A stretch of DNA of 9,985 nt from an uncultured Candidatus Melainabacteria bacterium. Lineage in GTDB: Bacteria > Cyanobacteriota > Vampirovibrionia > Gastranaerophilales > Gastranaerophilaceae. Shown here in pieces: positions 1-6,465 of this stretch; within the stretch, counting starts at the first letter, position 1, and the number at the start of each line of letters is the position of its first letter. The position numbers and the translations under genes were made by a program. The notes beneath the pieces are model-generated. The model was not told the DNA's origin. It searched no databases and saw nothing but the letters and a program-made list of their open reading frames with translations. The stretch lies in NCBI GenBank assembly GCA_937895785.1, contig CALBKW010000098.1:1-9985 (forward strand), in the 5' to 3' direction.

Positions 1-334
1 TTGCCAAAGTATTTGATACACCATAAGCCAAGAATGGAGCTGTACAAATACCTAAAATAATTTCACCAACAGATTTAATTTGAAGTGTGAACAACGAATC
101 ACCAATTCTTTTCAATTTTGAATTGCTCAAGCTGTTTACAAATCTTTCAATCCATTGTTGGTATTCTTTTACAACATGCTCAAAATCTTGTCTGTATTCG
201 TATCTATCCAAATCCATTCTTGTCATTGTACTGTTGTGTTTGAAGTATCCACATGCAACAGCTAAAATTACAGTTGTTGAAACGAAGAACAACGACATCA
301 ACACAGCAAAGAATGGTAATTGGTTTGAAGTCAT
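1..334 (-). CDS. Distal part of polytopic membrane protein, in shifted frame (partial, runs off window)
   Basis: Reading the minus strand from an ATG at 334-332, a frame stays open for 111 codons to the left window edge. It begins MTSNQLPFFAVLMSLFFVS and gives one strong transmembrane helix (about residues 5-27). A charged amphipathic stretch of about 50 residues follows (RMDLDRYEYRQDFEHV and on), then a second hydrophobic segment (EIILGICTAPFLAYGVS). The frame lies +1 relative to the upstream gene ending at 204 and overlaps it by 131 bases. No Shine-Dalgarno sequence precedes the ATG, and an in-frame TGA lies six codons upstream. A separate start is therefore unlikely; I read this as the continuation of the upstream membrane protein after a frameshift near 335. 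The family is not recognised, and the end of the gene lies outside the window. Confidence 0.6.
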   Translation of the reverse strand, partial: MTSNQLPFFAVLMSLFFVSTTVILAVACGYFKHNSTMTRMDLDRYEYRQDFEHVVKEYQQWIERFVNSLSNSKLKRIGDSLFTLQIKSVGEIILGICTAPFLAYGVSNTLA

Positions 335-1133
335 ATAATAAAGCGTTAATCAAATAAACTACAACGAAGAACACTGCTGAAGTTACAGCCATAAATTTTT
401 CTGCAATATTTGTTGTAACTGAACCTTCGCCAATTTTATTTTGCAAAAACAAGAACATACCTTGTTTTGCCATTAAACCAACGCCATAGATTACAACCAT
501 AAACAAGAAAATAGCTTTCATGTTTGTTGGCATTTGGATTACGTTTGCTGAATCTTTTAGAGGTAAGCCCATAATATAGTTTGAAAGTCCGAATGCACAA
601 ACTAAAGAAGCAAACAACATTGCTAAATGTAGTACAATACCTGTTTTTGAGTTCATTGATAATTTGTTTTTTAAGTTATTCATTTCTGCTGAAACTTCTT
701 TTGTAATAGCAATTCTAGCTTCTTCAATTTCAGCCTTTCTCTTTTCTATTTTTAATCTTGCACCAGCATTAACTTCGTTGCCGTATAATTCTTTAATATC
801 AGTTTCGGTTAAATTTTCTTGAGCTAAGTTTTTTGAAACAGTTTCACCAATAACTTTGATTGTAATAAATTCATCAGTACCATTAATCATAACTTTGCAA
901 ACCCTTTCAACTTCCAATCTTGCAGGAAGAGGTTTTCCTTTAAACATGAAATTTGGGTTGTTAAACTGGTTCAAAAGTGTACATTTGTTTTCTTTTGGGT
1001 CATATTGAACAGCTAACATACAGTCAAAATCAACATCTAACTTAAAATCAAAACCATCTTTTGAGCAGATGTTAACTAATTCTTTATCAGAGAATGTTCT
1101 TTCTGAATTTTTTGTAATTATAGTAAAAGCCAT
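204..1133 (-). CDS. Polytopic membrane protein of unknown family, apparently frameshifted near its third helix
   Basis: The 309-residue frame has a soluble, mixed N-terminal domain (about 1-125), a charged helical or coiled stretch rich in Lys and Glu (about 125-160), and three transmembrane helices (about 165-188, 205-230 and 246-267). From about residue 268 the sequence turns into an implausible Cys-rich tail (TILCCVDVVVLRFNN and on) that ends at a TAG at 206-204. The +1 frame instead continues with a natural helix and soluble segment to position 1. The start is well supported: AGGAG at 1144-1140 sits 6 bases before the ATG and overlaps the TAG stop of the preceding vWA gene, so translation is probably coupled. 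It is the last visible member of a minus-strand envelope cluster. I do not recognise the family. It could be a pseudogene, a phase-variable gene, a recoded gene or a sequencing error. Confidence 0.7.
   Translation of the reverse strand: MAFTIITKNSERTFSDKELVNICSKDGFDFKLDVDFDCMLAVQYDPKENKCTLLNQFNNPNFMFKGKPLPARLEVERVCKVMINGTDEFITIKVIGETVSKNLAQENLTETDIKELYGNEVNAGARLKIEKRKAEIEEARIAITKEVSAEMNNLKNKLSMNSKTGIVLHLAMLFASLVCAFGLSNYIMGLPLKDSANVIQMPTNMKAIFLFMVVIYGVGLMAKQGMFLFLQNKIGEGSVTTNIAEKFMAVTSAVFFVVVYLINALLYDFKPITILCCVDVVVLRFNNCNFSCCMWILQTQQYNDKNGFG
330..346 (-). other. Probable frameshift site
   Basis: On the minus strand the frame reads Ala-Leu-Leu-Tyr (gct tta tta tat) at the end of transmembrane helix 3, then leaves membrane-protein sense. 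Dropping one base, or restoring a lost TA in the TTATTATAT run, joins it to the frame beginning MTSNQLPFF. That gives a normal helix-loop-helix hairpin (INALLY-MTSNQLPFF). The short TA/TTA repeat is a reasonable place for slippage or a base-calling error. Confidence 0.6.
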
Positions 1134-1142
1134 TTATTTCTC

Positions 1143-1811
1143 CTATCTACCAATTGCTTCTAAAAATCTTCTATTTGCCTTATCCACATTTTGTTCATTT
1201 GCGATAATCAACTTTGTTTCGCCCAAAACAGGATTTAATTTAGTTTTAACTAAGTCTAATTTTTCAGGATGTGCAAACACAAACATCATAGCGATATCTG
1301 GTGCATATTTTTGAACGTTTTTAACGTTATCAGGAAGAGTATCCCAATTTACTTGTTTTGAAACATCACCTTCGTTTTCCAAATCCCCAACTACAACAAC
1401 TGCTGGAACATAGCCTTCTTTTTTCATTGTTAAACAGTGGTCAAAAGCTTTTTTAAGAGCTTCACCATAAGCTGTTCCATAATCTTTGCTATCTAATTGA
1501 GTGAATGCTTCAAGAGCTTTTTTAATTCCCATTGTATCACTTGGAGAACCTTCATAAATTAGATATGATTTTTCAGACACTTTCAAAACTTTAACCGCAT
1601 CTTCTGGGTCTAATATAGAGCAAAGTGACTTGATATATTTAATTTCAGTAGGCAACATTTGTTGGTTAGAAGCCGAAGAGTCTACCACAAAAATTACGGC
1701 TGATTTATGAAAATCATCAACCTTAATATTTTTTGCAACCACATACAACAATTTGCCAACAATTGCAATTGCCAAAATTAAAAGTCCTACAATAATTAAC
1801 CTTTTATTCAT
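1143..1811 (-). CDS. Membrane-anchored von Willebrand factor A (vWA) domain protein
   Basis: The 222-residue protein has one N-terminal transmembrane anchor (about 4-26) with no clear signal-peptidase site. A vWA domain follows from about residue 36. The metal-ion-dependent adhesion site looks complete: the DxSxS motif is D44-S46-S48 after the strand AVIFVV, the threonine is T113 in YGTAYGEAL, and the distal aspartate is D143 in VVGDLEN. Such domains bind Mg2+ and usually hold a protein partner; the partner is unknown here. By the positive-inside rule (Lys/Arg before the helix) the domain would lie outside the cytoplasm. The ATG at 1811 is preceded by AAGGGA, and the gene lies 15 bases after the VirB10-like gene. 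Its stop codon is part of the ribosome-binding site of the next gene, so the two are likely co-translated with related roles. Confidence 0.85.
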   Translation of the reverse strand: MNKRLIIVGLLILAIAIVGKLLYVVAKNIKVDDFHKSAVIFVVDSSASNQQMLPTEIKYIKSLCSILDPEDAVKVLKVSEKSYLIYEGSPSDTMGIKKALEAFTQLDSKDYGTAYGEALKKAFDHCLTMKKEGYVPAVVVVGDLENEGDVSKQVNWDTLPDNVKNVQKYAPDIAMMFVFAHPEKLDLVKTKLNPVLGETKLIIANEQNVDKANRRFLEAIGR

Positions 1812-1826
1812 TTCTTTTTCCCTTAT

Positions 1827-2855
1827 CTAGTAGTTTAAAACCACACTTAGAGGCTTTTTTAGCATTAATTCTAATTCTGTATAAATAGGAATTTCTGCAT
1901 CAACCCCTTTTTCCGCACCAGAACTCAACATACCTGTTGCAGCTCCGCCTGCTGCACCTATTGCAACAGATTTTCCTACACTTGTATCATCAGCAAGTAG
2001 ACCAAAAACCAAGCCCAAGACTGCACCAACTATTGCTTGTGTTGCAACTTTACCTACAACTGAATTAACCTTTCCGTCATTTGATACAACAAAATCAATA
2101 TCATCTATAGACACATCATAAACTTTACCTTCTGGTGTACGGATTTGGTTAAATAAAATAACTACACGACCATTCATTGAACCATAAGTCGCATGTCTTG
2201 CTTTTGTAAGTGTTCCATAAACCATACTGCCTTGTGGAGCTACAACACAATTGTTATAAACCCAATCTTCTGAAAGAACTGCAATAACCTTATCTCCAAC
2301 ACTTGCATTTGCTGTATTTACTGGAGTTTGCAAATATGTATTGAATGCGGTACCCTTTGGTACTTGACTTACATGTCCTCGTAAAACATCTTGAGAAACT
2401 ACACGTCCTGAGCGTTGTTGAATTTCTTGCACATCATTTGAAACTTCTTCAAATGTATATTTTGAAGATTTATTTACTTTTAAATTTTGAGCCTTTGTTG
2501 CAAATGTAGATAAATATGTTGCATTAAAAGACTCTTCATATATTAAATTTAGTTTACTGAACTCTTTTAAAATTGCATTATTTAAAGCATTACTATCACC
2601 ATCAAAATAGTAGAACACATTATTGCCGCTAGATTGAAGAACAACAACTGCCAAGTTTTTATTATTCGCTGTAATTCCTAAATAAGGATCATATTTGCTC
2701 AAAAGATATTTTTTAGAGGCAAAACTTTTTTCAACAAGTGGTTTTACTGTATTTTTTGAAGTATTTTTTACAAAATACAAGTGAGAAACCGCAAAGCATG
2801 CGTTTGCAGACATAAAATAAACAACAGCAAAAAGTAAAGCTAAAAATCGTTTCAT
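1827..2855 (-). CDS. Exported protein with VirB10/TrbI-like beta domain and glycine-zipper segment
   Basis: The 342-residue protein starts with a signal peptide (hydrophobic core about 4-19, then SANACFA). Cleavage after A22 is plausible; a lipoprotein cysteine at C20 is possible but the lipobox is poor. Residues about 25-135 are a domain I do not recognise. Residues about 163-255 look like the C-terminal beta domain of VirB10/TrbI conjugation proteins: VPKGTAF, then VGDKVIAVLSEDW, the VAPQGSMVYG turn, RVVILFNQIRTPEGK, and a final strand region. A Gly/Ala-rich segment (about 267-312) resembles a glycine zipper or membrane hairpin. The end (about 320-340, PIYTELELMLKKPLSV) resembles the closing beta strand of such proteins. 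The N-terminal cytoplasmic and proline-rich parts of true VirB10 are missing, so the resemblance is at fold level only. Its ATG overlaps the stop of the upstream small gene (TAATG), so the two are coupled. Confidence 0.65.
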   Translation of the reverse strand: MKRFLALLFAVVYFMSANACFAVSHLYFVKNTSKNTVKPLVEKSFASKKYLLSKYDPYLGITANNKNLAVVVLQSSGNNVFYYFDGDSNALNNAILKEFSKLNLIYEESFNATYLSTFATKAQNLKVNKSSKYTFEEVSNDVQEIQQRSGRVVSQDVLRGHVSQVPKGTAFNTYLQTPVNTANASVGDKVIAVLSEDWVYNNCVVAPQGSMVYGTLTKARHATYGSMNGRVVILFNQIRTPEGKVYDVSIDDIDFVVSNDGKVNSVVGKVATQAIVGAVLGLVFGLLADDTSVGKSVAIGAAGGAATGMLSSGAEKGVDAEIPIYTELELMLKKPLSVVLNY

Positions 2856-3124
2856 TACTTTGCATCCTCATGTTTAATCTCTGTTGTCGTAGTTTGTTTT
2901 GTTGTTGTAACAGAGCCATCATCGTTGAATTTAATCAAGTAATCAATTACACTCATTGAAAACATTTTATGCATTTGAGGCTTTGTTACCATAAAAGCAA
3001 CACTTGTAACTGCAACAAATGTAAGTAACGCAATCAAAACAACCTTTACTGTAACAGCTTTTACTTTGCATATTGCGATAGTTGAAATTAAAAATATCCC
3101 TAAAATAAATAATGCTAGTATCAT
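2855..3124 (-). CDS. Small two-helix membrane protein with Thr-rich tail
   Basis: This 89-residue protein has two hydrophobic segments (about 2-18 and 25-46), then a soluble C-terminus with a run of threonines (VTTTKQTTTTEI) and a charged end. No family is recognised. It is the first gene of the envelope-protein cluster. A short AAGGAT ribosome-binding sequence lies just before the ATG, and its TAA stop overlaps the ATG of the VirB10-like gene by one base. It could be a small partner or anchor for that protein; this rests on position and coupling only. Confidence 0.7.
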   Translation of the reverse strand: MILALFILGIFLISTIAICKVKAVTVKVVLIALLTFVAVTSVAFMVTKPQMHKMFSMSVIDYLIKFNDDGSVTTTKQTTTTEIKHEDAK

Positions 3125-3151
3125 AAATCCTTTTCTCTCGTTTATATTTCT

Positions 3152-3157
3152 ATTATA
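3152..3157 (-). promoter_or_regulatory. Possible -10 box for the envelope-protein cluster
   Basis: On the minus strand a perfect TATAAT lies 28 bases before the ATG of the 89-residue protein, inside the 82-bp gap after the kinase/156-residue pair. No convincing -35 hexamer is found at 16-18 bp, and in DNA this rich in A and T the match could be chance. I see no terminator in the gap, so transcripts from the kinase operon may also run through. Confidence 0.35.
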
Positions 3158-3206
3158 AGATTAAAAGACATCGACAGACTGATTTTAATATACATTTTAA
3201 CAATAT

Positions 3207-3677
3207 TTAACGATTTTGAGGTTGTAAAATTCGTTCCATTATCTTAAACAAATCATCTTCTGACACCTCAGCATCAGGGTTATTGTTGTATTTTTGCCTC
3301 AAATCATCGTTAATTTCACCAAGCTGTTCTGGCGTTATGTCCTTAAATTTTACATCCATCGTCATAGGCAAACTTTGAGTTTGTTGATTTTGAATTTTAT
3401 TCTCTTGCATAGGTTTATTTTCAAACTTAATTTCATCTTCATCTTTTGGAGGTTCTGGTATTCTATCCGATCTAAAATATTCCTCTTTTGCGGGCTCTGG
3501 GATTACATAATTTTCCATCTTGTCAGATTTATCATCACCTTTAACTAATTTTTCAACACGTGAAACTGAATCCTTTTCTTCTGGTTTTGTTTTAGCTTCT
3601 AGTAAGCTTTTCCAAACTAATGAAAATATTGAAAATATAAATATCGTTAAAATCAAAAGTAAAAAGGCGTTTCGCAT
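3207..3677 (-). CDS. Small single-pass membrane protein of unknown function
   Basis: The 156-residue protein has one N-terminal hydrophobic helix (about 3-22). A long, highly charged, probably disordered linker follows (about 25-105), with many Lys/Glu, two similar proline motifs (VIPEPAKEEYF and RIPEPPKDEDE), and a Gln/Asn-rich stretch. The C-terminal region (about 107-152) looks folded and helical (ITPEQLGEINDDL, SEDDLFKIMERIL). The start is supported by AGGAG 8 bases upstream, inside the end of the kinase gene. The kinase stop and this ATG are one base apart, so the two are transcribed together and probably translationally coupled. The kinase has no membrane segment of its own, so this protein could tether or inform it; that is inference. 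No family is recognised. Confidence 0.75.
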   Translation of the reverse strand: MRNAFLLLILTIFIFSIFSLVWKSLLEAKTKPEEKDSVSRVEKLVKGDDKSDKMENYVIPEPAKEEYFRSDRIPEPPKDEDEIKFENKPMQENKIQNQQTQSLPMTMDVKFKDITPEQLGEINDDLRQKYNNNPDAEVSEDDLFKIMERILQPQNR

Positions 3678-3678
3678 A

Positions 3679-6384
3679 TTAAACTCCTAAATTATTCCAA
3701 TAAGTCTTAATCTCAGTTAAAAGTCTTTGTGCGATTGTCAACTCGTTTTGATTTATACTTTCTTCTATCTCTTTTGCAAGTTCATATATCTTGTTTATAC
3801 GCAAATTTCCTGCTGACCCTTTTATTGTATGCGCAACTTTTGAAGCATTTTCGCAGTTATTATTCATTATTGAATTTGTTAATTCTTCTACTTGTTCTGA
3901 CAAATCGTTTCCAAAATCTGCCAACAAATCTAAAGAATCATCTCTTTCAATACCCAAATCAGCCTTAATTAAGTCTAAAATCGTCAAAATCTCTTGTTCA
4001 TCTTCGATTTTTGCCTCTATAATATCCGATTCAATTTCGTCATTTAGCAGTTTATTATATTTTTTTAATTTTTCAATCAGATTTTCGTATTTTAAAGGTT
4101 TAGCTAAATAATCATCCATGCCTGCATCTATACATTTTTGGTAGTCGCTTTGCATTGCATTTGCAGTTAAGGCAATGATAGGGAGTGTTTTAAAAGAGTC
4201 ATCTTCTCTTAAAATTTTGGTTGTTTCGTATCCGTCTAAAACTGGCATTTGACAATCCATAAACACAAGGTCATACTTGTTTGCATTTATAGCATCAATC
4301 GCTTCTTTACCATTGTTTGCAATATCGCAACTTAAATTTGCTTTTGCCAGCATTTTTGAAATAAGTTTTTGATTTATAAGATTGTCCTCAACAAGCAAAA
4401 TTCTGAGTTTAAAATCTGAATTTGCATCTGTCAAGGTTTGATTTGTAACAACTGATTCTGTAGAATTATTCATCACAAGTGAAATACACTTTATCAAATC
4501 ATCTTTTCTAATCGGTTTTGGTAAATATCCTTGTATAAATTCTTCTGTATTAGCCTTGCAATCAGCCATTTGTCCTCGAGAAGACAAAAGTATAATCGGT
4601 AACTCTGAATACTTTTCTCTTACCTTTTTAGCTAAATACAATCCATCGTATTCAGGCATGCAATAATCTGACAAAATTAAGTCATAACGGTCGTTTACTG
4701 TCAATTCATTAATCGCACTTTCTACCGATTCAACACAAATGATTTCGCAATTATATTCTTTTAAATAGTATTCAACAATCTTCAAATTTGTTTTGTTATC
4801 GTCAACAACAAGAATTTTCAAATCATCTAAAATATCTTTTGACAAATCCAATGTTTCTATTTCTGTTTCGTCAATTCCAAATTCGGCAGTAAAAGAGAAC
4901 TTTGAGCCCTCGCCCTCTTCTGATTCAAGCGTAATTTCACCATTCATCATATTTACAAGATTTTTGGAAATTGCAAGCCCCAAACCAGTTCCACCATATT
5001 TTCTTGTTGTTGAACTATCAGCTTGTGTGAATGCTTTAAAGATTTTTGTTTGATTTTCCTTTGATATTCCTATCCCAGTATCTTCAATATCAAATTGAAG
5101 GCGTAGCTTTTCATTATTCTTTTCGAGAAGTCTTGCAGTAACGTTAATTTCGCCAACTTCTGTAAATTTAATTGCATTATTTACAAAATTGTTTAAAACT
5201 TGCTTTAATTTAACCGAATCTCCAACAATTCTTTCAGGAACATCAGAGTAGCACAAAACATTAATCTCAACATCTTTTTTGGAAGCGTTTGAAGAGGCTA
5301 ATGTGCCAACATCTTCCAATACATTACGAACATTAAAACTAATGTTTTCCATAGTCATTTTACCTGCTTCAATTTTTGACAAATCTAATATGTCATTAAG
5401 AAGTTCTAACAAAATTTCAGAAGATTTTTGCGCCTCTGTCACATAATCCTCTTGCTCTTCAGTTAATTTTGTATCAGCAAGAAGCTGTATAAATCCTAAA
5501 ATTCCGTTCATTGGAGTTCTAATTTCATGGCTCATATTTGCTAAAAATTCACTCTTTGCTCTGTTTGCACTTTCAGCTTGAATTTTTGCTTCCATCAAAA
5601 CTTTTTCTTGTTTTCTATCTTCTGTAATATCGTAAGAAATTCCTAAAAGTCCAGCAACATTACCTTTTTCGTCTAAAATCGGAGCTTTTGTGATTGATAC
5701 GTAATAATCTTCACCCCTAATAAACATGTGCTCAACTTCTCTTAAAATTTGTTTTGAGTCAATTACTTTTTTGTCTGTATTTACAAGTTGTTCTACCGTT
5801 TTTTCAGGAGCTAATTTTTCGGTTCTTAAAACCTCGCTCATGTGCTTTCCGATAATATCTTCTTTTTTTAGTCCGTAATAATTTTCGTAACCTTCGTTTA
5901 TCATACGAAAACGACCTTCAACATCTTTAATCCAAAGTGCAAAAGGAATATTGTCAAATAATGCTCTCAATTGAGAGGTTTGCTCCTTAACTTTCAAAAC
6001 AAGTTTTCTTTTTTCAGTAATATCTCTTGAAACGCCTTGAACACCAATAACTTGACCTGCATTGTTGTAAAGTGGTGATTTAATTGTTTCTATCAATCTT
6101 AAACCTTTTTGTGGATGTTCAACATAATTTTCAAAAGTATGAGGCTCTTTTGTTTTAATAATAGTTTCATCTTCTTCTTTAAAAGTTTTAACCATTTCAG
6201 GCGAAAAGATTTCTTCATCAGTTTTGCCAATCATTTCTTTCATAGACGAAAATCCAGCCATTACAGCATTTGCTTTTGAAGTACCTTGATAAACACCTGT
6301 TAAATCTTTAAAAAATATATATTCTGGCGTAGAATTAAGCCAATTAAGCCAAGCCTCTACTCTTGTTTCTAAATCTAGTTCCAT
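3679..6384 (-). CDS. Soluble hybrid histidine kinase: PAS-PAS-HisKA-HATPase-REC-REC-HPt
   Basis: A 901-residue multi-step phosphorelay kinase with no transmembrane segment, so it senses a cytoplasmic signal. Domains in order are PAS (about 14-125), PAS (about 137-257), and HisKA with H286 in FLANMSHEIRTPMNG. The ATPase follows: N-box with N403, DTGIGI at 435-440, FKAFTQAD, and GGTGLGL at 464-470. Receiver 1 has D528/D529, phosphoacceptor D573 in LSDYCMP, and K623. Receiver 2 has E666/D667, D710 in FMDCQMP, and K762. HPt has H852 in AHTIKGSAGN. All key residues are present, so a His-Asp-His-Asp relay is possible, as in the BarA/EvgS class, though those are membrane proteins. AGGGA precedes the ATG by 8 bases. 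The gene is divergent from the REC/HD-GYP regulator, its most likely final acceptor (inference). The identity of the PAS ligand cannot be read from the sequence. Confidence 0.95.
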   Translation of the reverse strand: MELDLETRVEAWLNWLNSTPEYIFFKDLTGVYQGTSKANAVMAGFSSMKEMIGKTDEEIFSPEMVKTFKEEDETIIKTKEPHTFENYVEHPQKGLRLIETIKSPLYNNAGQVIGVQGVSRDITEKRKLVLKVKEQTSQLRALFDNIPFALWIKDVEGRFRMINEGYENYYGLKKEDIIGKHMSEVLRTEKLAPEKTVEQLVNTDKKVIDSKQILREVEHMFIRGEDYYVSITKAPILDEKGNVAGLLGISYDITEDRKQEKVLMEAKIQAESANRAKSEFLANMSHEIRTPMNGILGFIQLLADTKLTEEQEDYVTEAQKSSEILLELLNDILDLSKIEAGKMTMENISFNVRNVLEDVGTLASSNASKKDVEINVLCYSDVPERIVGDSVKLKQVLNNFVNNAIKFTEVGEINVTARLLEKNNEKLRLQFDIEDTGIGISKENQTKIFKAFTQADSSTTRKYGGTGLGLAISKNLVNMMNGEITLESEEGEGSKFSFTAEFGIDETEIETLDLSKDILDDLKILVVDDNKTNLKIVEYYLKEYNCEIICVESVESAINELTVNDRYDLILSDYCMPEYDGLYLAKKVREKYSELPIILLSSRGQMADCKANTEEFIQGYLPKPIRKDDLIKCISLVMNNSTESVVTNQTLTDANSDFKLRILLVEDNLINQKLISKMLAKANLSCDIANNGKEAIDAINANKYDLVFMDCQMPVLDGYETTKILREDDSFKTLPIIALTANAMQSDYQKCIDAGMDDYLAKPLKYENLIEKLKKYNKLLNDEIESDIIEAKIEDEQEILTILDLIKADLGIERDDSLDLLADFGNDLSEQVEELTNSIMNNNCENASKVAHTIKGSAGNLRINKIYELAKEIEESINQNELTIAQRLLTEIKTYWNNLGV

Positions 6385-6430
6385 GTAAAATCCCTATCTT
6401 TACTAAGTGTAACTATATTAGCATGAAATT

Positions 6431-6459
6431 TTGCAAATGAAAAAATCTAATGTTATAAT
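6431..6459 (+). promoter_or_regulatory. Promoter of the REC/HD-GYP gene, predicted leaderless
   Basis: TTGCAA at 6431-6436 (4 of 6 to the sigma-70 -35 consensus) and a perfect TATAAT at 6454-6459 are separated by exactly 17 bases. Transcription would start at about 6465-6467, which is the ATG itself (6466). No Shine-Dalgarno sequence lies before that ATG. The divergent kinase promoter must share the same 81-bp gap, but I cannot place its boxes with confidence. An AAGTGT motif at 6405-6410 matches those before the metallopeptidase gene. Confidence 0.65.
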
Positions 6460-6465
6460 TCACTT

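Noticed and set aside
334..334. Independent gene starting at ATG 334 (minus strand) rather than a frameshift
   Set aside because: There is no Shine-Dalgarno sequence, the overlap with the upstream frame is 131 bases, and the upstream frame loses sense at the same place. I still list the frame because it holds the real protein continuation.
87..338. 83-codon plus-strand open frame near the left edge
   Set aside because: It is antisense to the membrane-protein continuation, lacks a ribosome-binding site and has no recognisable protein character.
325..346. Programmed -1 ribosomal frameshifting at TTATTATAT
   Set aside because: The -1 frame meets a TGA immediately. The useful frame is +1, and no classic slippery heptamer or downstream structure was found.
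2731..2922. 63-codon minus-strand frame spanning the junction of the small membrane protein and the VirB10-like gene
   Set aside because: It overlaps both well-supported genes in another frame and has no start signal of its own.
1827..3124. Type IV secretion or conjugation operon
   Set aside because: Only a fold-level VirB10-like domain is present. No VirB4/VirD4 ATPase, relaxase, VirB6, VirB8 or VirB9 is seen in the window.
3294..4111. Several plus-strand open frames opposite the 156-residue gene and the kinase C-terminus
   Set aside because: They are antisense shadows of AT-rich coding sequence with no motifs. The opposite strand has clear domains.
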